Assembly: GCA_013415595.1 (NCBI GenBank)
Contig: JAAEEW010000256.1
Location: 1-8,465 of the forward strand
DNA: 8,465 bases
Source: Methanosarcinales archaeon
GTDB taxonomy: Archaea; Halobacteriota; Methanosarcinia; Methanotrichales; Methanotrichaceae
Reading direction: 5' to 3'
Made by a program: the position numbers and the translations under genes. The notes beneath the pieces are model-generated. The model did not search any database. It was not told where the DNA came from and saw nothing but the letters and a program-made list of their open reading frames with translations. Positions 1 to 5,900 of the stretch are shown here, piece by piece (positions within the stretch are counted from its first letter, which is position 1; each line of letters begins with the position of its first letter).

Positions 1-414
1 ACCAACGGGACGGGACGCCTGATCAGCGGATTTGTCTCCGACCGGATGGGACGGAATGCCACCATGAGCCTGGCCTTCCTGGCGGCGGGCCTGGCCTACG
101 TGGCCCTCCCCTGGGCAGAGGGCCTGGCCCTGTGCGCCCTCCTGGCGGCGGTGGTGGGATTTGCCTTCGGCACCCTCTTCTCCGTCTCCGCCCCGCTGGT
201 GGCGGACTCGTTCGGGCTGAAGCACTTCGGGGCCATATTCGGACTTACCTTCGCTGCCTACGGCTTTGTGGCCGGACCCCTGGGCCCCACCCTATCTGGC
301 TACCTGCTGGACGTGACCAACGACGACTTCTTCCTGGTGTTCCTGTACCTGGGCATCTTCTATCTGATCTCGGCATTCTGCATCCGGATGGTTGGACCTT
401 TGAAGCCGCAGTAG
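1..414 (+). CDS. MFS transporter, oxalate/formate antiporter-like, C-terminal part (5' end outside window)
   Basis: The frame is open from base 1 to a TAG stop at 412-414 and gives 137 residues of a larger protein. It begins with GRLISGFVSDRMGR (residues 5-18), the loop motif found between transmembrane helices 8 and 9 in the second half of major facilitator transporters. Four hydrophobic segments follow, at about residues 22-38, 41-65, 75-100 and 110-130, which fit helices 9-12. The glycine-rich helix 11 region, with AAYGFVAGPLGPTLSG, resembles the oxalate/formate antiporter branch. The protein would be an inner-membrane carrier of a small organic anion, but the substrate cannot be read from this fragment. 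It ends 39 bp from the convergent DUF364 gene, so it is not part of that operon. The family call is fairly safe; the subfamily is less so. Confidence 0.85.
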   Translation, partial: TNGTGRLISGFVSDRMGRNATMSLAFLAAGLAYVALPWAEGLALCALLAAVVGFAFGTLFSVSAPLVADSFGLKHFGAIFGLTFAAYGFVAGPLGPTLSGYLLDVTNDDFFLVFLYLGIFYLISAFCIRMVGPLKPQ

Positions 415-453
415 CGAATGGCGGCTCCCTCGACCCGTCCCCTCCTGTTCCAC

Positions 454-1221
454 CTAAGTGGACGATATGCACCAGCGCTCCCAGCCCATTAGATGGGCAG
501 CCGAGGCGATGGTGGTGCCGTAGAAGACCGCCCTCCGGTCGTGGCCCCTTGCCAGCCGCAGAAGCTCGTCGATGGTGCCGTTCACCAGGGTCGAACCGGT
601 GATCAGGACCAGCGGGCACTGCTCAAATATTTCCGAGGGATATAGGCCGTCACGAATTCTAACTCCCTGACGTTCCTCTCCCGCACATTGCAGGTCAGAG
701 ACCATGAGGGCCTCCCTCCCCACTGCCCGGATCAGAGCCTCCAGCAGGGCTGGCTGCAGCCCCACCAGGCCGATGGGCCGTTCCGTCTGATCTGCGGCCC
801 ACCTCTCCAGGCTTCGCCCGCAGCGTGCTGGACCGTCGTCCCGGCAGTGAACGGTATTCCCGATCAAACCCAGACGGCAGAGCACGGCGTTCATGGTGGA
901 TGCCAGAACCGCCCGGTCGAAGTCCGACTGCAGCGGACGGCAGATCACCTCTTCCAGGCAGCCCTCGAAGCTGCCCGACTGCAGGGAGAAGGCCTGTCCG
1001 GCAAAACCCTCGAATACCGTTTCTATGAGCACCTCGGGACCCCGGAGCAGAGGGAAGTCCTCCCTTCCCGGGTGGCCCATGGCCTCCCCGGTGGATAGCG
1101 GCCTGGTCCTGACGGTCCGCTCCCGCCAGGGTCTGGGGTCCCCGTCTTTGCGCGCCGCTGCCGACTCCATGACGGCCACGAAGCGCTCCCTTACCTCTTC
1201 CAGAGCTGTAACTACGTTCAT
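454..1221 (-). CDS. DUF364 (putative heavy-metal chelation) domain protein
   Basis: The protein has 255 residues. The N-terminal half (about 1-110) looks like the DUF4213 region that usually precedes DUF364. The rest carries typical DUF364 motifs: NTVHCRDDGPARCG (residues 122-135), TGSTLVNGTIDELL (208-221) and FYGTTIASAAHL (233-244), with a Cys at 251 near the end. The family has a Rossmann-like fold and is called a putative heavy-metal chelator; no reaction is established. Cysteines at 126, 134, 179, 202 and 251 are possible metal ligands, which is inference. The ATG is preceded by an AAGAGG ribosome binding site with an 8-nt spacer, better than the out-of-frame ATG four bases upstream. It lies 43 bp behind modC on the same strand and is probably the last gene of the mod operon, suggesting a role in handling Mo, W or another metal. 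Confidence 0.85.
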   Translation of the reverse strand: MNVVTALEEVRERFVAVMESAAARKDGDPRPWRERTVRTRPLSTGEAMGHPGREDFPLLRGPEVLIETVFEGFAGQAFSLQSGSFEGCLEEVICRPLQSDFDRAVLASTMNAVLCRLGLIGNTVHCRDDGPARCGRSLERWAADQTERPIGLVGLQPALLEALIRAVGREALMVSDLQCAGEERQGVRIRDGLYPSEIFEQCPLVLITGSTLVNGTIDELLRLARGHDRRAVFYGTTIASAAHLMGWERWCISST

Positions 1222-1233
1222 TCATCCAGCCTC

Positions 1234-1293
1234 TTCAAATGCTGCCCCTTGAAATGCTGCTTATTCAAATGCTGCTCCTTCGATTGCCCGGGG
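1234..1293. repeat. 15-bp degenerate tandem repeat spanning the modC 3' end
   Basis: Four head-to-tail 15-bp units lie at 1234-1248, 1249-1263, 1264-1278 and 1279-1293. The first is TTCAAATGCTGCCCC, the second TTGAAATGCTGCTTA and the third TTCAAATGCTGCTCC. The fourth has drifted (TTCGATTGCCCGGGG). The modC stop codon (1265-1267) lies inside the third unit, so the array covers the 3' end of modC and most of the 43-bp gap to the DUF364 gene. Confidence 0.75.
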
Positions 1294-2035
1294 AGACGCC
1301 CGGTGGGGTCGATTCGTCCATGGGACCAGAATCGGGTCCGCCGAAGATGGGATGAGCGCCCCACTGGTCCATCTTCCTGGCCGATCCCTGCAGGACCACC
1401 CGGCCCCTGTCCACCAGACAAATCCGATCTCCGATGCAGGATACGTCCAATGGACTGTGGGTCACCATGACGCTTGGCACGCCGCAGGCTCGCACCCTCT
1501 CCCGCAACTCATTTCTCATTGATGCCTGCCTTCTCAAGTCCAGGGCTGCCAGGGGCTCGTCCAGCAGCAACAGCTCAGGCTCCGTGACCAGGGCCCGGGC
1601 CAGGGCCACCCTCTGCTTCTGGCCGCCGGAGATGCGGGATATCTTCTCTTTTCGAATCTCCCAGATGCCGAAGGCCTCGAGCTGCTCCTTCGCCACATGA
1701 GTCATCCCCTGCTTCCAGGAGCCCCGGGTCTTCAGTCCAAAGGCCACGTTGTCGTAAACGCTCATGTGAGGAAAGAGGGCGTAGCTCTGAAAGACGTAGC
1801 CCAACCTTCTCTCCTCCGGGCGCAGGTTGATCCCTTCTTCGGAGTCGAAGAGGACCCTGCCGTCCAGCACGATCTTCCCCCAATCCGGAGTGAAGAGGCC
1901 GGCCACAGCGTTCAGAATTGTGGTCTTGCCGCAGCCGTTCTCCCCCACCAGCATCAGGATCTCGCCCTGGGACGCCTGCAGGGATACGTCGAGCTCGAAT
2001 TCCCTGAGCCTGGTTCTTATCTTGACCTCAAGCAT
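1265..2035 (-). CDS. modC: Molybdate ABC transporter ATP-binding protein ModC
   Basis: This 256-residue ATPase powers molybdate (possibly tungstate) import and sits on the cytoplasmic face of the ModB permease. All ABC motifs are present: Walker A GENGCGKT (31-38), Q-loop Gln83, signature ISGGQ (135-139), Walker B LLLLDE (155-160) and the H-loop His193. The N-terminus MLEVKIRTRLREFELDV is typical of archaeal ModC/WtpC proteins. Bacterial ModC is about 350 residues with a C-terminal Mop domain that binds molybdate; that domain is absent here, so transport is not regulated through it. The ATG overlaps the end of modB by 8 bp, implying translational coupling. The last residues (about 235-256) are Pro/Ser/Gly-rich and the final ones are encoded by a 15-bp tandem repeat, so this tail is probably not functional core. 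Confidence 0.92.
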   Translation of the reverse strand: MLEVKIRTRLREFELDVSLQASQGEILMLVGENGCGKTTILNAVAGLFTPDWGKIVLDGRVLFDSEEGINLRPEERRLGYVFQSYALFPHMSVYDNVAFGLKTRGSWKQGMTHVAKEQLEAFGIWEIRKEKISRISGGQKQRVALARALVTEPELLLLDEPLAALDLRRQASMRNELRERVRACGVPSVMVTHSPLDVSCIGDRICLVDRGRVVLQGSARKMDQWGAHPIFGGPDSGPMDESTPPGVSPGNRRSSI

Positions 2036-2909
2036 GTTCTTTCATCCGGCTCATGAAGATCCTCACCAGAGCTATGACCAGGAATGAGAAGGCCACCAGT
2101 ATCAGGGCCAGGCACAAAGAGACGTCCAGATCCCACTGCATGGCGGTGTAAATGGCCAGGGGCATGGTCTGGGTGCGCCCCTGGAAGTTGCCGGCGAACA
2201 TGATGGTGGCTCCGAACTCCCCCAGGGACCGGGCAAAGGTCATGATGGCCCCGGAGATCAGGCCGTTCTGGGCTATGGGCAGGGTCACGTGGAAGAAGGT
2301 GTAGGTGTCCGTGGCCCCCAGGGTGCGGGCGGCGCACTCATAGATCCTGTCCACGTCCTCAAAGCTGGTCCTGGCCTGGCGCATGAAGAAGGGCGCGGAG
2401 ACGAAGATCTGGGCGATTATGACGGCCAGGGTGGTGAAGGCCACATTGAATCCCAGGGCATTCAGGTGCTGGCCGAGGACGCCCATGCGGCCAAAGGCCA
2501 TGAGCAGGGCGATTCCCGCTACTGCAGGAGGCATTATTACCGGCAGATCGATGAACGAATCGATGATCTCCTTCCCTGGGTAATGAAACCGGGCATTGAC
2601 GTAGGCCACAGGAGTCCCGAAGAGGATCACGGTGATGGTGGTGACGGCAGAGGTGGCCAGGCTGAGGCTCAGGGCGTCCATCACCACGGGATCTCTCAGG
2701 GACTGCAAAAAGACCCCCGGAGAGACTTTCAGGAGCAGCGAAGCCACAGGCAGGACCAGGAACAGAGTCACCAGGAGCAGGACCGCTGATAGGCAAAGCT
2801 TCAGGAGCGCCTTTCTGGATATGGCCGGACGATGGTGGTCCCGGCGTTTCAGGCTGTGCCCCTGACCAGGCTTTCTTATGAAGTCGACGTTGAATTGCAG
2901 CGGTGCCAT
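2028..2909 (-). CDS. modB: Molybdate ABC transporter permease ModB
   Basis: This is the membrane subunit of the molybdate importer, 293 residues from the ATG chosen here. Hydrophobic segments lie at about 36-60, 82-104, 124-146, 157-178, 214-236 and 265-286. The cytoplasmic EAA loop that docks on ModC is seen as YECAARTLGATDTYTFFH (190-207). The FARSLGEFGATIMFAGN stretch (225-241) is strongly conserved in ModB/CysW-type permeases. The frame stays open to a TTG at 2960, which would add 17 residues, but neither start has a clear ribosome binding site. About 35 polar residues precede the first helix, more than usual, so the true start is uncertain. The gene lies 118 bp downstream of modA across a repeat-filled gap (176 bp if measured from the ATG) and overlaps modC by 8 bp. 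Confidence 0.9.
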   Translation of the reverse strand: MAPLQFNVDFIRKPGQGHSLKRRDHHRPAISRKALLKLCLSAVLLLVTLFLVLPVASLLLKVSPGVFLQSLRDPVVMDALSLSLATSAVTTITVILFGTPVAYVNARFHYPGKEIIDSFIDLPVIMPPAVAGIALLMAFGRMGVLGQHLNALGFNVAFTTLAVIIAQIFVSAPFFMRQARTSFEDVDRIYECAARTLGATDTYTFFHVTLPIAQNGLISGAIMTFARSLGEFGATIMFAGNFQGRTQTMPLAIYTAMQWDLDVSLCLALILVAFSFLVIALVRIFMSRMKEHA

Positions 2910-2969
2910 GATGCTGATGCCATGAAATATTTTCCCAGATATTGCGGCGAAGCGTTCCAATGCAGTGGA

Positions 2970-3092
2970 ATTCTTCTCAGGCTGTGTTCTCCAGGCAATC
3001 CTCTTTAGGTCATCCTCTCAGGTTGTGCTGTCGGTTTATCTTCTCAAGGTTGTCTTTTCGGGTTATCCTCTCAAGGCTAGTCTTATCAGGCT
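2970..3092. repeat. 26-28-bp degenerate tandem repeat between modA and modB
   Basis: Units begin with ATCCTCTCA or a close variant at 2970, 2998, 3012, 3038 and 3065. Their lengths are 28, 14 (a partial unit), 26, 27 and 28 bp. Units 3-5 are the most alike, sharing the pattern ATCYTCTCAAGGYT-GT-TT-TCRGGTT. The array fills most of the modA-modB gap and reaches the modA stop codon (3086-3088). It is degenerate, so it was judged by eye and not by score. Confidence 0.65.
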
Positions 3093-3961
3093 GCAGCCTG
3101 CAAGCCGGCCTGCATTGAAGGATGAGGATCAAGCATCAGGGAGCTATTGACCTCAGGCTGCAAGCCCACCGGCTTGAAGCCATACTTCGTCAGGATGCTT
3201 CGTCCCTCCTCGGAATTGACGGCCTCGATGAAGTCCCTGGCCAGGGCGGGATTCTCCGACTGGGCCAGCACTCCCAGGGTGTATTCGGCCAGGACGTTGT
3301 ACTCCTGGGGAATCTCTATGGCAGAGACCTTCTCCCCGATGACCGGTGTCACGTCGGAGCTGTAGGCAAATCCGGCATCTGCCTCGCCCAGGCTGATCTT
3401 GGAGACCACGTAGTTGACGTTCATCTCCCGGGAGATGACGTTGGAGAGCACCCGGTCCCGGTACAGTGGCCCAAAGTCGGGATCTTCAGCCAGCTTGTCC
3501 AGAACCTGGAGGGCATAGCTGCCCACAGGCACGTCCCTGGTCCCCATGACGATCTTGACCCCCGGCCTCTCCAGGTCCCGCAGGCTTCTGATGTCCGCAG
3601 GATTGTCTTTTGGAACTATGACCACCATGCTGTTCTCCGTGAAGACCTGGACGGTATCGTTGATCATCAGGCCCTGGGCCATCAGGGCGTCCATGTGCTT
3701 GCGGTTGGCCGAGACGAAGACGTCTGCACAGGCCCCCTGCTCCAGCTGAGTGCGCAGCACCTGGGTCCCATCGAAGTTCAGGCTCACCTCAATGCCCGTG
3801 GACTCCTGGTACATATCCCCGATCTCCTTGAAGGCCCCGGTCAGGGAGGCCGCACAAAAGACCACAATCTCCTCCTGCTCTAGGCTGCCGGGGGCCGTGG
3901 AAATCAGAACCAGCCCCGCCATCACTGCTGTCGGCAACATTCCTCTTTTCAATTCGTTCAC
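3086..3961 (-). CDS. modA: Molybdate ABC transporter substrate-binding protein ModA
   Basis: This 291-residue protein captures molybdate (or tungstate) outside the membrane and passes it to ModB. A signal peptide covers about residues 1-25: Lys-Arg at 5-6, then the hydrophobic stretch TAVMAGLVLISTA. The mature part has ModA hallmarks: VFCAASLTGAFKEIG (34-48), FDGTQVLRTQLEQGACADVF (63-82) and VSKISLGEADAGFAYSSD (186-203). The AASLTGAF motif fits ModA better than the WtpA tungstate-binding family, which has AGSLS. Translation starts at GTG 3961 behind an AGAGGG site with an 11-nt spacer; the ATG at 3940 has its purine run directly against it and would cut the signal peptide. The usual C-terminus ends near YGFKPV (260-265). 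About 26 further residues, rich in Gln, Ser and Ala, form an unusual tail encoded next to the intergenic repeats. Confidence 0.92.
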   Translation of the reverse strand: MNELKRGMLPTAVMAGLVLISTAPGSLEQEEIVVFCAASLTGAFKEIGDMYQESTGIEVSLNFDGTQVLRTQLEQGACADVFVSANRKHMDALMAQGLMINDTVQVFTENSMVVIVPKDNPADIRSLRDLERPGVKIVMGTRDVPVGSYALQVLDKLAEDPDFGPLYRDRVLSNVISREMNVNYVVSKISLGEADAGFAYSSDVTPVIGEKVSAIEIPQEYNVLAEYTLGVLAQSENPALARDFIEAVNSEEGRSILTKYGFKPVGLQPEVNSSLMLDPHPSMQAGLQAAA

Positions 3962-4094
3962 AACCTGGCATTCCCTCTAAACAGGCAATTTACATCTATG
4001 TAAGCAAAAACGCTTACATTATGACGTCAAAGTTATCATTTGTGCATAACTTATTAAGCCTTGCGACGGAACCATGGAGTCAAGAGGCCTTTAC
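3962..4094. promoter_or_regulatory. Divergent promoter region, modA operon versus FmdE-family gene
   Basis: This AT-rich stretch separates two genes read away from each other, so it must hold both promoters. It contains an inverted-repeat operator candidate at 3989-4019 and an 8-bp palindrome TGACGTCA at 4022-4029. A weak TATA-like stretch (ATAACTTATTAAG, about 4046-4058) could drive the rightward gene. A start roughly 25 bases downstream of it would leave a very short leader before the ATG at 4095. I cannot pick a TATA box for modA with confidence. Confidence 0.55.
3989..4019. promoter_or_regulatory. Candidate operator: ATGTAAGC-N6-GCTTACAT with a third half-site
   Basis: A perfect 8-bp inverted repeat, ATGTAAGC (3998-4005) and GCTTACAT (4012-4019), is separated by AAAAAC. 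A further TTACAT (3990-3995) forms a second inverted pair with ATGTAA (3998-4003) across two bases, giving three half-sites in alternating orientation. It lies 36 bp from the modA start, where a dimeric repressor could block transcription. A metal-responsive regulator is an inference from context. The sequence does not match the bacterial ModE box as I remember it. Confidence 0.6.
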
Positions 4095-4733
4095 ATGCGG
4101 GAAATAATAGAGAAGACCACAGATGCACAGCTGCGCGCTCAGATGGAGAGGGTAGCATCCTTTCACGGCTATCTGAGCACCGGGGCCTTCATCGGCGTCC
4201 AGATGATCAACATCGCCCGGCGAATACTGGAGATAAAAGACGGCGAGCGGCTATTTGTGACCTGCGAGACCCACAACTGCCTTCCCGATCCCTTTCAGAT
4301 CCTGACGGGCTGCACCATTGGCAACAAAGGCCTGAAGATCCTGGACCACGGCAAGATGGCCGTCACCGTGAGCAGACGGGCAGTCCAGGGAGACCGGGCC
4401 AGGGCTGTTCGGATCATGCTCGATCCGGCCAAGACCAATCGTTATCCCAGGCTTCACGCCTGGTTCATGAAGACGGAGAAAATCCCCCATCCTGAGGCGG
4501 TCTCCCTGCTCCTGCAGGCCGGTGAGGATGTCTACACCTGGAAGTTGCTGGAGCTGGAGGTCCCGCCACAGCCGTCAAAGGTCATAGCCCTCTGTGAATT
4601 ATGCCAGGAGAGCTGCATCCAGCGAGCAGAGGAGAAGATCTGCCCTGCCTGCCGGGAGCCCCCGGCTGCAGAACAATCATTTGCCAGGATGAAAAGCCAC
4701 CCGGAGCGCGATATACGATGCCTGCAAAGCTAG
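4095..4733 (+). CDS. FmdE family protein with C-terminal Cys zinc-binding motif
   Basis: This 212-residue protein belongs to the FmdE family, named for its gene in a molybdenum formylmethanofuran dehydrogenase operon; its biochemical role is unknown. The FmdE core shows FHGYLSTGA (23-31), CETHNCLPDPFQILTGCTIG (57-76) and DHGKMAV (84-90), where His and Cys residues bind a metal in related structures. The C-terminal end adds a zinc-ribbon-like set, C-x2-C-x3-C at 167, 170 and 174 with C-x2-C at 183 and 186. The first motif is usually FHGHL-C/S-PG; here the second His is Tyr and the Pro is Thr. I chose ATG 4095 because AAGAGG sits 7 bases upstream; an in-frame ATG at 4074 would add seven residues but has no such site. 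It is probably co-transcribed with fdhD, which fits a role in Mo/W enzyme assembly. Confidence 0.88.
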   Translation: MREIIEKTTDAQLRAQMERVASFHGYLSTGAFIGVQMINIARRILEIKDGERLFVTCETHNCLPDPFQILTGCTIGNKGLKILDHGKMAVTVSRRAVQGDRARAVRIMLDPAKTNRYPRLHAWFMKTEKIPHPEAVSLLLQAGEDVYTWKLLELEVPPQPSKVIALCELCQESCIQRAEEKICPACREPPAAEQSFARMKSHPERDIRCLQS

Positions 4734-4844
4734 CCCCAGAGAAATCCCCGGTCCCTTTTGACCCCCCCTGTCCTGGGCCAAGATCGGGAGAGAAATGGCA
4801 CTGCCGGCGGGAAGGTCAAAATGAAATTTGAAAGGTGAGTGACT
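4734..4844 (+). other. Intergenic spacer between the FmdE-family gene and fdhD
   Basis: This short stretch has no gene. It holds an inverted repeat, TTTTGACC (4756-4763) and GGTCAAAA (4814-4821), 50 bp apart, and an AAAGGTGA ribosome binding site at 4831-4838. No terminator or separate promoter is evident, which favours one transcript for both genes. Confidence 0.4.
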
Positions 4845-5681
4845 TTGAGAGAAAGCTGGCACGCCGACAGGATCGAGGAGCGCCGGAGCTACTGGAGAGA
4901 GGAGCGGCTGGAGCCCGGGAAAACCTTTCGCAAAGAGCGGTGCATCGAGATTGAGGGCCAGGATCGACGGGAGGTGGAGGTGGACGTGGCCGCGGAAGTG
5001 AGCATTAGCATCCGGCTAAACGGAGAGACGGTGGCCACCCTTTCCCCCCTGCCCGGCCTTCTCAGGGAAATGGCAGTGGGATTCCTGATCTGCGAAGGGC
5101 TGGTGGACTGCCCGGAGGACATACTCTCGGCGGAGGTGGGAGAAGACGACATCGACTGCTGGAGCCTGGACCGCGAGGAGGGGGACGGATGGCTGTGCCA
5201 GTGTCGAGCCTGCGGCTCCGGGCCTCTTGCTGAAAAGCCGGGCTGGCCTGGCTGGGCGAACCGGGATACAAAAATGAAGGCGTCCGTGCTCCTGGGGGTG
5301 GTGGACCAGCTAAACTCCAAAGCCCTGCTGTGGCGGAGGACCGGGGCCACCCACATGGCCATGATCTGCAATGCCGACGGCCGGATTCTGGCCGCCTGTG
5401 AGGATGTGAGCAGGTCCTGCGCGGTGGACAAGACGGTTGGCTCCGCCCTTCTCTCCCGGGTGGATCTCTCCCGCTGTGCCCTCGTAACCAGCGGCAGGCT
5501 CTCCAGGGCCATGGTGGCCAAGGCCTTCTTCGCCGGTTTTCCCATCGTTGTTAGCAAGGCCGCCCCCCTGGAGTCGGGAATCGACCTGGCGAGAAGGGTG
5601 GGCATGACCCTGGTGGCCTTCGCCCGTCCGCCCCGTCTCTACGTCTATGCCGGCGAGGAGAGGATCATCGACCAGGAATAA
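4845..5681 (+). CDS. fdhD: FdhD, sulfurtransferase for Mo/W-bis-pyranopterin enzymes
   Basis: FdhD carries sulfur from a cysteine desulfurase to the Mo/W-pterin cofactor and is needed for active formate dehydrogenase in bacteria. The protein has 278 residues, a normal length. Family marks are the EMAVGFLICEGLV region (about 75-87), the catalytic C-x2-C at 120 and 123 (CRACGSG), TGATHMAMI (166-174), LVTSGRLSRAMVAKA (213-227) and the final GMTLVAFARPPRLYVY (253-268). The usual EDVGRHNAVDK motif reads EDVSRSCAVDK (186-196), an unusual change at a normally very conserved place. Start: AGGTGA (4833-4838) stands 6 bases before TTG 4845, whereas GTG 4839 directly abuts it, so I prefer TTG; an in-frame TGA at 4836 blocks anything further upstream. 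No formate dehydrogenase is visible, so formylmethanofuran dehydrogenase is the likely client, by inference. Confidence 0.9.
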   Translation: MRESWHADRIEERRSYWREERLEPGKTFRKERCIEIEGQDRREVEVDVAAEVSISIRLNGETVATLSPLPGLLREMAVGFLICEGLVDCPEDILSAEVGEDDIDCWSLDREEGDGWLCQCRACGSGPLAEKPGWPGWANRDTKMKASVLLGVVDQLNSKALLWRRTGATHMAMICNADGRILAACEDVSRSCAVDKTVGSALLSRVDLSRCALVTSGRLSRAMVAKAFFAGFPIVVSKAAPLESGIDLARRVGMTLVAFARPPRLYVYAGEERIIDQE

Positions 5682-5749
5682 CCGGCCATAGCTAGCCGGC
5701 TCTGATAGGCCGGCCCCCTAGCCGGGCCCTGATGCCAGGAGTCGATAGT
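5682..5749. repeat. 12-15-bp degenerate GC-rich tandem repeat after fdhD
   Basis: Beginning at the base after the fdhD stop, units open with CCGGCC or a close variant at 5682, 5696, 5710 and 5722, with weaker copies at 5735 and beyond. Several units end in ATAG, CTAG or GATG. Within the array, GCCGGC (5695-5700) and GCCGGC (5709-5714) can pair as a 6-bp stem with an 8-base loop, which might act in 3' end formation. No T-run follows the stem. Confidence 0.55.
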
Positions 5750-5839
5750 CGGCCCGATGGCGAGCGCCGCTGGGGCTATTGGTTCCACGGCCAGCCTTCG
5801 CTGCCATGGTTCCCCCATCGTCCAGTCATTTGATTTTCA

Positions 5840-5900
5840 TTGCCAATCGGCTGACGATTGATGCCAATCGTTGCCAATTGTTGCCGATCGCTGCCGATCA
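5840..5900. repeat. 10-bp tandem repeat at the fmdB 3' end
   Basis: Four units sit in exact 10-bp register: ATGCCAATCG (5861), TTGCCAATTG (5871), TTGCCGATCG (5881) and CTGCCGATCA (5891). Another copy, TTGCCAATCG, lies at 5840-5849, and a drifted copy follows at 5901. CAATCG (5844-5849) and CGATTG (5855-5860) form a small hairpin. The fmdB stop codon (5898-5900) lies in the last unit, so the array is the start of the fmdB 3' untranslated region. Confidence 0.75.

Noticed and set aside
1218..1421. 67-codon minus-strand frame ending in repeated Gln-His-x-x-Lys-like units
   Set aside because: The periodic peptide is only the 15-bp DNA repeat translated in another frame, and the frame overlaps modC.
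2970..3092. Possible CRISPR array
   Set aside because: The units are head-to-tail with no unique spacers, and no cas gene is nearby.
3122..3883. Long open frame of 253 codons on the plus strand, antisense to modA
   Set aside because: modA on the other strand has a full set of family motifs. The antisense product has no recognisable domain and is a by-product of the GC-rich codon use.
3086..3961. WtpA-type tungstate-binding protein
   Set aside because: The AASLTGAF motif and the length fit ModA. The AGSLS motif expected in WtpA is missing.
3989..4019. Classical ModE binding box
   Set aside because: The half-sites read ATGTAAGC, unlike the TATATA-rich bacterial ModE consensus. I keep it only as an operator for an unknown regulator.
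4889..5605. 238-codon minus-strand open frame antisense to fdhD
   Set aside because: It is rich in Ser, Arg and Pro without domain motifs, as expected from reading a GC-rich gene backwards.
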